From Gammaproteobacteria bacterium (GTDB lineage: Bacteria; Pseudomonadota; Gammaproteobacteria; Pseudomonadales; Azotimanducaceae): DNA of 50,848 bases. The position numbers were made by a program, and so were the translations under genes. This document shows, in pieces, positions 44,261 through 50,848 of the stretch. The stretch is from assembly GCA_002690865.1 (NCBI GenBank), contig NZGG01000027.1:1-50848 (forward strand), in the 5' to 3' direction. The number at the start of each line of letters is the position of its first letter. Within the stretch, counting starts at the first letter, position 1. The notes under the pieces are model-generated. The model made no database searches. It was not told the origin of the DNA and saw only the letters and a program-made list of their open reading frames with translations.

Positions 44261-46048
44261 CTACTTCTCCATTCCGCTTTCTGTCGAGGCAATGCCTTCA
44301 TGTAGCACGGTGTACTCCTCTTTGTTCTGACCCGCATCCGCAAATGTCACCAGCTGAAATGTTTTCTCGGTACCGTTTTGTTCCGCGACTTGAGAATAAA
44401 GAGCATTGCCCCACCAATCCGATTTGGGGATACCGGTACCGTCTTCGATGGCTGTATCTGCGGCGAGAACCTGTGGTCCTCTAACGAACGCGACCGAGTT
44501 GGTGGTCTTGTCTCCGTCCGAAACCACTCGAATCTCGAGGGGGATCTTCAAGTGGATTTTGTCTCCTGAAGACCAAAGACGCTCAATCTCAATCCAACGA
44601 CTGCTCGAAGGGGTGTGTGTCTTGCCATCGACTGTAGCCTCGAAACCTTTGGCCCAGGAGGGCGCACGTAAAACAAGTGGAAATTTGGTTGGCTGTTCCA
44701 GCACGACTTCAATCTTGAAATCGCCTGATTGAGGATAATCACCACTGACCTGTAACTCGACATTGGTGTTGCCGCCACTGCCATCATTTAACACGTGCTT
44801 ACCCGGAATGTATTGCAATAGAGCAGGTTTTCCATTCAGAAAGCCTGATGCGAATGTCGGAATCATCGCGATACCGCGGGGAATACTGCTGGAGCAACAG
44901 GAAATCGGGGGAGTCATTTTGGAGTCGTGGCCGTTAAAGCTTTTGTGTCCATTCAGTGGTGAGAAATAGGTAACTTCTCCGGTAAGGGGTGACTGCGCGG
45001 CGAGCAGCGCATTGTAGGTCGTTCGCTCAAGTTCATCTGCGTATTGCACCTCACCTGTCAGTTCGAGAAGGTGGCGTGTGAGTTGAAGCCAGGTCACTGT
45101 CACGCAGCCTTCTCCGACCACTTGGCCGGGCGGTAGTCTGTGCTCAGGCTGGAAATGCTCATGATAGCTAGACGTCCCAGTGATATAGAGTCGTTTTGTC
45201 GCTACGTCAGTCCAAGCGTTAGTACAGGCTCTAAGATAACGCTCATCGGGATCGACTCGATACAGCTCAATAAGCCCGACGAGATTCGACAGCATTTCGT
45301 AGGCTTTTCTATTGGCTGTCCTGCTCACATCGCCACGTTCCAGTAGACTCGTTAGGAGATGGCAACCATCCTCGTAGGTCCAGGTCTCAGGATTGCTTTC
45401 ATCTTCCCAGGCGTTGACTATCACGTTACAAAATTCAAGATAACGTGGCTCAGCGGTTAGCCGGTAGAGGAGCGCGATAGGTTCGAGCACACTAGTGGAT
45501 GCCATACCCTGGTGGGAACTGGCAAGCCTCAGGCTTTTCTTGTTAACAACAAAGTTTTCATACATCAGATCGGCCGCACGTTTACAGCCGTCGAGCGCAG
45601 GTTGATAGTTTGTAGCCTGATAGTAGGTAAGCAATCCGATGAGGTTATATTTGTGCGTCCAGACGTCCCAAACAGGGCCATCCCATCCGATCCCGTCACC
45701 CTCACCGAATTGGTCCGATTCCTTGTAGGTACCCAGATAACCATTCGAAAGTTGTGTATCGATAAGCCTATTCACCGCGGAATCTATACGAGCCTTGAGT
45801 CTGTCATTCCCTGTAAACTGCCATGCATACGTTGCCGCATGCAGATACTTCCCGACATGTTCCCCGACCCACCATTGCTTGCCGGGACGGTTAACAAACG
45901 GTTCGAGGATCATATCCAGATCCAATTGCAGTAGGCGTTTCTCAACGTTGAGGTTCATGCGGTCAGCGATCCAGCCCTGGTATTCAGTTTTGCCTAAATC
46001 GGCGGGCGTGAATGCGATATTGATTTGTGGCTGAATGGCAGTTTTCAT
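44261..46048 (-). CDS. GH127-family glycoside hydrolase (beta-L-arabinofuranosidase-like)
   Basis: A 595-residue protein of the DUF1680/GH127 type. The zinc-cysteine active site seen in HypBA1 is matched: E313 and C315 in VVGEGCVTV, and C384-C385 in PISCCSSSIPRG, one of which is the nucleophile. WWVGEHVGKYLHAATYAW and NGYLGTY mark the alpha/alpha barrel; beta domains follow after about residue 400. No signal peptide, so it is cytoplasmic like other GH127 enzymes. Known members release L-arabinofuranose; related families act on other sugars. The start has AAGGAAAAG upstream and faces the sodium symporter operon across a shared promoter region. Confidence 0.88.
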   Translation of the reverse strand: MKTAIQPQINIAFTPADLGKTEYQGWIADRMNLNVEKRLLQLDLDMILEPFVNRPGKQWWVGEHVGKYLHAATYAWQFTGNDRLKARIDSAVNRLIDTQLSNGYLGTYKESDQFGEGDGIGWDGPVWDVWTHKYNLIGLLTYYQATNYQPALDGCKRAADLMYENFVVNKKSLRLASSHQGMASTSVLEPIALLYRLTAEPRYLEFCNVIVNAWEDESNPETWTYEDGCHLLTSLLERGDVSRTANRKAYEMLSNLVGLIELYRVDPDERYLRACTNAWTDVATKRLYITGTSSYHEHFQPEHRLPPGQVVGEGCVTVTWLQLTRHLLELTGEVQYADELERTTYNALLAAQSPLTGEVTYFSPLNGHKSFNGHDSKMTPPISCCSSSIPRGIAMIPTFASGFLNGKPALLQYIPGKHVLNDGSGGNTNVELQVSGDYPQSGDFKIEVVLEQPTKFPLVLRAPSWAKGFEATVDGKTHTPSSSRWIEIERLWSSGDKIHLKIPLEIRVVSDGDKTTNSVAFVRGPQVLAADTAIEDGTGIPKSDWWGNALYSQVAEQNGTEKTFQLVTFADAGQNKEEYTVLHEGIASTESGMEK

Positions 46049-46527
46049 TTGATACTTTTCCTTAGTATTCCTGTTATAAACACAGTTAAATATTAATTGT
46101 AGCCCTACCCGTACGCTCAGATATTTACGGGCATTGAATTTAAATAGTGTACTTTTTTAAAGTGAACCTACATCGATATACAAATCGAATTATTTTTTGC
46201 GTAAGTGCGATTTCTGAATTACTTAAAATACTACTTTTATTTTGTGTAGCAATGTTGCAGCAACCTCAAGTATATCGGTTGTACGCGGTTTTTTTAAGCT
46301 TTGAGTGTTAGGAGGAATAAGAGTATTTTGACATCATAGGTCTACCATTGATTCTTAAATGGGTAAGACCAGATGGAGGAGGCAAGGACTTTGCTCTGAC
46401 GGTGGATAAGGCTACAGCGCCTCAGTATTAAGTAGTTACTAAGCAATTCAGAAAGCAGCAAAATTATTCCCATAGCTATCCACATAAATGCATAATGCAC
46501 GAAGCATGTTTTTGAAGCGGATGATAT
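46049..46527. promoter_or_regulatory. divergent promoter region, GH127 versus symporter operon
   Basis: A 479-base AT-rich gap with no supported gene. It must hold promoters for the leftward GH127 gene and the rightward DUF4212/symporter operon. A purine-rich stretch near 46311 (TAGGAGGAATAAGAG) looks like a ribosome site but leads into only a few codons. No clear operator palindrome was identified. Confidence 0.45.
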
Positions 46528-46530
46528 TTG

Positions 46531-46785
46531 ATGAACAACAACGAGTCTTACTGGAAAGCAAACGTGACGTTGATGATGTCGCTGCTGGTGATCTGGTTTC
46601 TGGTGTCATTTGGCTGCGGCATTTTGTTTGTAGAGTATTTGAACCAGTTTCGTTTATTTGGTTTTAAGTTGGGTTTCTGGTTTTCGCAGCAGGGCTCTAT
46701 CTACGTATTCGTGATTCTCATTTTTGTTTATGTCTGGGGAATGAACAAACTCGATAAACGCTATGGCGTTGACGAGGACGAATAG
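46531..46785 (+). CDS. DUF4212 small subunit of sodium:solute symporter
   Basis: An 84-residue membrane protein with two membrane segments (about 12-36 and 47-71), matching DUF4212 (TIGR03647): YWKANVTLMMSLLVIWFLVS, the conserved FGFKLGFWFSQQGSIYVFV, and NKLDKRYGVDED at the cytoplasmic end. It always precedes a VC_2705-type symporter, as here with a 2-base gap. The ATG at 46531 is preferred to the TTG one codon earlier. Confidence 0.93.
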   Translation: MNNNESYWKANVTLMMSLLVIWFLVSFGCGILFVEYLNQFRLFGFKLGFWFSQQGSIYVFVILIFVYVWGMNKLDKRYGVDEDE

Positions 46786-46787
46786 GT

Positions 46788-48533
46788 ATGAGTGCGCAAT
46801 TATTGACGTATTTGTTTATTGGGCTATCCTTCGCGCTGTATATCGCGATCGCGATTTGGAGCCGTTCTGCCACGACTACTGATTTTTATGTGGCGGGCAG
46901 TCACGTGCATCCTCTCGCGAATGGTGCGGCAACCGCAGCGGATTGGATGTCAGCGGCATCTTTTCTGTCGATGGCGGGTATCATCGCCTTCGAAGGTGCA
47001 GACGGCGCACGTTACCTGATGGGTTGGACGGGTGGCTATGTCCTTTTGGCCTTGTTACTTGCGCCGTATTTGAGAAAATTCGGGAAGTTTACGGTTCCAG
47101 ATTTTGTTGGTGATCGCTATTACTCCCAGGCAGCAAGACTGGTTGCTGTGGTTTGTGTGATCTTTATTTCTTTTACCTATGTCGCTGGTCAAATGCGTGG
47201 CGTTGGTATCGTGTTCTCCCGCTTTCTTGAAGTAGACATCAACACAGGTGTCGTGATTGGCATGGGGATCGTATTCATTTATGCCGTTCTGGGTGGAATG
47301 AAGGGCATTACCTACACGCAGGTGGCGCAATATTGCGTGCTGATCTTCGCGTATCTCGTGCCGGCGATTTTCATTTCCTTGCAGTTAACAGGTAATCCGT
47401 TACCTATGCTGGGGTTTGGCAGTACCATGTCTGATGGTGTTTATCTGCTCGACAAACTCGACGGGCTTTCTGCGGAACTCGGTATGACCGCATTCACCTC
47501 GGGCAATAAATCATCCATAGACATGTTCTTTATTACGGCGGCATTAATGGCAGGTACGGCGGGGTTACCTCACGTCATCGTGCGTTTTTTTACTGTGCCC
47601 AAAGTGCGGGATGCAAGGATCTCTGCAGGTTACGCGTTGATTTTTATCGCTTTGCTGTATACCACCGCTCCAGCTGTTGCCGCATTCGCGCGCAATAACA
47701 TCATCGATAACGTGGACGGCATGGTGTACGAGCATGCGCCGGAATGGTTTACCAAGTGGGAAGATTCGGGATTAATTGCCTGGCTCGATAAAAATCATGA
47801 TGCCAAGGTTCAGTATCGCGGGGGTGATGCCTTGGTGCCGGTCAAACCTGTGTTTGACGGTACAAGACAAGAAGCAGGCCAGCGCACACTCGATAACTCG
47901 GCAAGCGCAAACGACAACGAGCTTTATATTGACCGTGACATTATCGTTTTGGCCCACCCTGAGATAGTGAATCTGCCCAATTGGGTTATAGCACTAGTTG
48001 CTGCGGGTGGTCTTGCTGCGGCGTTATCAACTGCTGCCGGCCTGTTGCTGGTGATGTCGACCAGTATTTCGCATGACCTGTTGAAGAAATGTTTGATGCC
48101 TAGTATCAGCGAGCGCCAGGAATTAATGTTTGCCAGAGTCGCGGCAGCGCTCGCGGTTTCTGTTGCCGGTCTACTTGGGATCTATCCGCCGGGATTTGTG
48201 GCACAGGTTGTAGCATTCGCCTTTGGGCTAGCGGCAGCGAGCTTCTTTCCGGTCCTGCTGCTTGGCATATTCTCCAAGCGGATGAATAAGGAAGCAGCTA
48301 TTGGTGGAATGGTGACAGGTCTGACCTTTACCTTCAGTTATATTGTTTATTTTAAGTTTGTCAGCCCAGGGACCAATAACGCTGCACATTGGTTATTTGG
48401 TATCTCTCCGGAAGGGATCGGTACACTGGGGATGCTGCTTAACTTCGTGGTGTCACTCATCATTATGCGGATTACGCCACCACCGCCTGAAGAGATACAA
48501 GAGCTGGTGGAGCAGATCAGGATACCAAGGTAA
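46788..48533 (+). CDS. sodium:solute symporter, VC_2705 family
   Basis: A 581-residue inner-membrane symporter of the SSS family, large subunit of the DUF4212 pair. Thirteen or so membrane segments are visible. Landmarks include TTDFYVAGSHVHPLANGAAT, AADWMSAASFLSMAGIIAF, VPDFVGDRYYSQAARL and GTAGLPHVIVRFFTVP. A hydrophilic segment of about 100 residues (roughly 305-400) interrupts the helices, normal for this subfamily. Close relatives include acetate/pyruvate-type ActP carriers, so a small carboxylate is likely. It starts two bases after the DUF4212 gene. Confidence 0.93.
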   Translation: MSAQLLTYLFIGLSFALYIAIAIWSRSATTTDFYVAGSHVHPLANGAATAADWMSAASFLSMAGIIAFEGADGARYLMGWTGGYVLLALLLAPYLRKFGKFTVPDFVGDRYYSQAARLVAVVCVIFISFTYVAGQMRGVGIVFSRFLEVDINTGVVIGMGIVFIYAVLGGMKGITYTQVAQYCVLIFAYLVPAIFISLQLTGNPLPMLGFGSTMSDGVYLLDKLDGLSAELGMTAFTSGNKSSIDMFFITAALMAGTAGLPHVIVRFFTVPKVRDARISAGYALIFIALLYTTAPAVAAFARNNIIDNVDGMVYEHAPEWFTKWEDSGLIAWLDKNHDAKVQYRGGDALVPVKPVFDGTRQEAGQRTLDNSASANDNELYIDRDIIVLAHPEIVNLPNWVIALVAAGGLAAALSTAAGLLLVMSTSISHDLLKKCLMPSISERQELMFARVAAALAVSVAGLLGIYPPGFVAQVVAFAFGLAAASFFPVLLLGIFSKRMNKEAAIGGMVTGLTFTFSYIVYFKFVSPGTNNAAHWLFGISPEGIGTLGMLLNFVVSLIIMRITPPPPEEIQELVEQIRIPR

Positions 48534-48719
48534 ATGTTATGGCCGGTAATGCAGTTCAAGGTCTGGCTGACGCCTGAATCGATATTGATTAAAACACTGA
48601 GCGAGTGCGGCAGGTGGCCTAAACTATGATGTCAGCTTCGCACGGCGATAGAGTGATGATCTTCAGCGTAGGCCATGAGCGTCTCGTGGGTACCCAGCTC
48701 AGGTATGTTGTTTGCAATC

Positions 48720-49514
48720 CTATTCGGCTTGCACAGCTTCGTCCCTAAGTAACTCCGCAACCTTCGGTTCCATCGCCTCAGCCCAAATCTGGTAGCCCTT
48801 TTGATTTGGATGCAGCAAGTCGGGCATGGCCTCAATCAGGAGTGTGCGTTCGTCGTCCAGGAATTGTTCGTTGATATTTAGGAAGAACACGCTTTCATTA
48901 TCGGCGTACCCGGAGATAATCCCGTTCACCTCATTGTTCCGCTGACGCTTTGCATCATCCGGTCCGACGCCGCGAGGGAAAATTGCCAGTAGTAAAATCT
49001 TCGTTTCGGGCACACGCGAATGAAGTTCGCGAATGATGTGCTTTATACCTAACGCAGTGTCTTTCGCAGGGTCCAGTACCTTCGTATTGTTAGTACCAAT
49101 CATTATCACTGCCAGCTTTGGCGTGATCCCGTCTACCTCGCCATGCTGAAGGCGCCACAACACATTCTGCGTGCGATCGCCCCCGTAACCAAGGTTCACT
49201 GCCTTACGGTGTCCATAGTATCGGTCCCACACCTCCTTGCCGCCTTTAGAGTCCTTAGGATTCTTAGGTCGACCTTCCCAACCATGTGTAATCGAATCCC
49301 CGATCATCAGTAGAGTCACGTCACCCTCATTGATACGTTTCAGCTTCGATTCATGGCGCTTTTTGGCCCACTCATGATCCCGTGCGGCGGGAGTAATGGC
49401 CTCGATAAGGTCGCTTTCAGGGGCGATAATATCTGTCTTGCTTTGATAGGTATTTTTTGCGCAACCATTCAATAAGAGCGACAGACTAAGTAAAGTGAAC
49501 CATTGGACTTTCAT
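48720..49514 (-). CDS. SGNH/GDSL hydrolase lipoprotein
   Basis: A 264-residue lipoprotein esterase. Signal peptide with lipobox LLNGC (Cys18). The catalytic blocks are IGDSITHGW (S74), NLGYGGDRTQNVLWRL, IGTNNTK and DLLHPNQKGY (D232, H235), typical of the PAF-acetylhydrolase-like group common in Bacteroidetes and planctomycete polysaccharide clusters. It probably removes acyl groups from sugars in the periplasm. It diverges from the secreted sulfatase gene over a 111-base gap, suggesting shared regulation and a common polysaccharide substrate. Confidence 0.88.
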   Translation of the reverse strand: MKVQWFTLLSLSLLLNGCAKNTYQSKTDIIAPESDLIEAITPAARDHEWAKKRHESKLKRINEGDVTLLMIGDSITHGWEGRPKNPKDSKGGKEVWDRYYGHRKAVNLGYGGDRTQNVLWRLQHGEVDGITPKLAVIMIGTNNTKVLDPAKDTALGIKHIIRELHSRVPETKILLLAIFPRGVGPDDAKRQRNNEVNGIISGYADNESVFFLNINEQFLDDERTLLIEAMPDLLHPNQKGYQIWAEAMEPKVAELLRDEAVQAE

Positions 49515-49625
49515 AACTTATTTGTAACATTTAAATAGGTAAATTAGTAGACCAGTAACTCTTGCATTTGACTGCTTGATTACTCACTATCAGGATCACT
49601 AACGATAACCCATAAGGCGAGATGA

Positions 49626-50848
49626 ATGTTGAGCTCATCATTACTTTCAGTGCGCATACCGCTTCTGGTGTTGCTTCTCGCGGCCCTGCCTCTGTCCGCA
49701 TTTTCCGAACGACCAAATATTCTGTGGATTGATATCGATGATCAATCTCCCTGGTATAACGTCTATGGAGATAAGACAGTCAGCACACCTAATCTGGACG
49801 CACTGGCGAACGAGGGTGTTGTTTTCGAAAGCGTTTATGTAGCAAACCCTATTTGCGGACCTAGCCGATCAGCAATGATTACCGGCGTCTATCCTATTCG
49901 TGTCGGCACCCATGATATGCGTGCGGGGAGGGTGCCCGAATACCAGATCCATTTACCTGAAGAGATCACCACAGTGCCGGAGATAATACGTAAGTCCGGT
50001 TATGAAACCTACAATGCGCACAAGGACGACTACAACTTTGCCTATGATCGGCGCGATCTTTATTCATTTGGTAATCCGCCGCACCCTTATTCACCTGGCA
50101 GTCGTGACGAGGAGGCCGGGAAAAGTGACGGCAAAAAAGGTGGTGGGAAAGAGGTGAGCAAGAAACAACTCCTGGAAATGGGTTTCACCGCCGAGAAAGC
50201 AGCTGACATGTTGGCAAAGCTTGATAAGGATAAAGGTAAAAGCACAGTCAACTACAAAGGGTTGCGTGGAACAGGATCCTGGCGTGACGTCAAAGAAGGC
50301 CCATTCTTTGGACAGATGTCCATCCCCGGGGGTAAGAGTGTTGACACGATAAACGAGCAGCTTCGCTCGTTCGGTTTGGAGCCGGTGGATCCCGCAGACG
50401 TCAGGGTACCGGCCCAGTATCCGGATATCCCTCAGGTTCGGCAACACGTTGCCGATCACTACAATTCCGTCCAGCGTACTGATCACAACATTGGGAAATT
50501 AGTACAGCAGTTTAAAGATGAAGGCCTGTGGGGGAACACTGTATTTATTCTTTACAGCGACCATGGCTCGGATCTGCCTAGAAGTAAGGGATACGTCTAT
50601 AAAGAAGGTTTGCATGTTCCATTTATCATCGCAGCACCTGGCATGGATATCATTGAGCCGGGAAGAAGAAGTGATCTGGTCAACCTGATGGATATTGCAG
50701 CGACCACGCTAGGGCTTGCCGGGATCGCGACCCCCGAATTCATGGATGCCAAAGATATCTTTGCCAAGGACTATCACCGGGAGTACATCTATTCATCTTC
50801 AGACCGCTGGGGCAACGTGATCGACAGGACGCGTTCTGTCATGGGTGA
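49626..50848 (+). CDS. secreted sulfatase (partial, runs off right edge)
   Basis: The first 407 residues of a type I sulfatase whose frame is open to the window end. A signal peptide (MLSSSLLSVRIPLLVLLLAA...SAFS) follows the ATG at 49626, with AAGGCGAG upstream. D38/D39 in LWIDIDDQSPW bind calcium; C77 in ICGPSRSAMITG is the formylglycine site; YETYNAHKDDYNF, HNIGKLVQQFKDEGLW and FILYSDHGSDLPRSKGYVYKEG are typical. Residues about 157-206 are a lysine/glycine-rich insertion containing LLEMGFTAEKAADML, like a ubiquitin-associated (UBA) helix bundle. The C-terminal part is missing. Confidence 0.9.
   Translation, partial: MLSSSLLSVRIPLLVLLLAALPLSAFSERPNILWIDIDDQSPWYNVYGDKTVSTPNLDALANEGVVFESVYVANPICGPSRSAMITGVYPIRVGTHDMRAGRVPEYQIHLPEEITTVPEIIRKSGYETYNAHKDDYNFAYDRRDLYSFGNPPHPYSPGSRDEEAGKSDGKKGGGKEVSKKQLLEMGFTAEKAADMLAKLDKDKGKSTVNYKGLRGTGSWRDVKEGPFFGQMSIPGGKSVDTINEQLRSFGLEPVDPADVRVPAQYPDIPQVRQHVADHYNSVQRTDHNIGKLVQQFKDEGLWGNTVFILYSDHGSDLPRSKGYVYKEGLHVPFIIAAPGMDIIEPGRRSDLVNLMDIAATTLGLAGIATPEFMDAKDIFAKDYHREYIYSSSDRWGNVIDRTRSVMG

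Noticed and set aside
1-50848. CRISPR arrays, transposases, toxin-antitoxin pairs, phage structural genes, rRNA genes.
   Set aside because: Looked for across the window; nothing found apart from the endonuclease VII remnant and the degenerate tRNA.

Overview
The window looks like a chromosomal segment of a marine, heterotrophic gammaproteobacterium. This is inferred from gene content: rmuC, ppnP, YejA-type binding proteins, a DUF4212/VC_2705-type sodium symporter, two large TonB-dependent receptors, several 2-oxoglutarate oxygenases, sulfatases and carbohydrate-active enzymes. Base composition is moderate and no rRNA, intact tRNA, CRISPR array, transposase or plasmid backbone was seen. The dense mixture of single catabolic genes on both strands resembles an accessory region of a free-living ocean bacterium.

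Layout. 0.4-3.0 kb: a LolD/MacB-type ABC transporter (ATPase and FtsX-like permease carrying a histidine-rich tandem repeat) divergent from a secreted DUF3299 protein, with a Zur-like palindrome between them, so probably a zinc or other transition-metal module. 3.1-8.4 kb: leftward genes, namely a cyclase-family metal hydrolase with two unrecognised small partners, then an unrecognised 194-residue protein behind a PEP-synthase/rifampicin-phosphotransferase-like enzyme. 8.6-11.8 kb: rightward ppnP overlapping a YejA-like binding protein, then an MhpD-like hydratase. 11.9-18.3 kb: DUF1826 with the broken end of a CobW/G3E GTPase upstream, a CotH-type lipoprotein, DUF427, a TonB-dependent receptor and a divergent TauD-family oxygenase. 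18.3-26.3 kb: a leftward run of a second YejA-like protein, an ADP-ribosylglycohydrolase-family protein, an SGNH hydrolase and an unknown protein, with a Caulobacter-type TonB-dependent receptor upstream. 26.6-34.3 kb: BNR-repeat protein, two-domain VOC protein, rmuC, two convergent LpqC/PHB-depolymerase-like esterases and a PhyH oxygenase. 34.4-50.8 kb: a degenerate tRNA, then sulfatase, sialidase-like protein, MFS transporter, DUF1232, PQQ-type sugar dehydrogenase, SEC-C protein, HI0933-type flavoprotein, a broken endonuclease VII, an extended SDR, a GH127 glycosidase, the two-subunit sodium symporter, an SGNH lipoprotein and a secreted sulfatase cut by the window end.

How it fits together. 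Most genes could serve uptake and stepwise breakdown of complex organic matter: outer-membrane receptors, periplasmic binding proteins, then sulfatases, glycosidases, esterases and oxygenases. Two threads stand out. Both YejA paralogues sit beside enzymes that in other organisms cleave N-ribosyl bonds (PpnP; ADP-ribosylglycohydrolase fold). Metal-homeostasis signatures also recur (His-rich ABC permease, DUF3299, DUF1826, CobW remnant). The segment also carries several gene remnants (CobW C-terminus, endonuclease VII, tRNA, short orphan reading frames), pointing to turnover by decay or past integration. No single well-known defence or mobile system is visible. The best candidates for undescribed biology are the three-gene cyclase cluster, the 194-residue partner of the phosphotransferase, the ADP-ribosylglycohydrolase/SGNH/unknown operon, and the sulfatase with a UBA-like insertion at the right edge.
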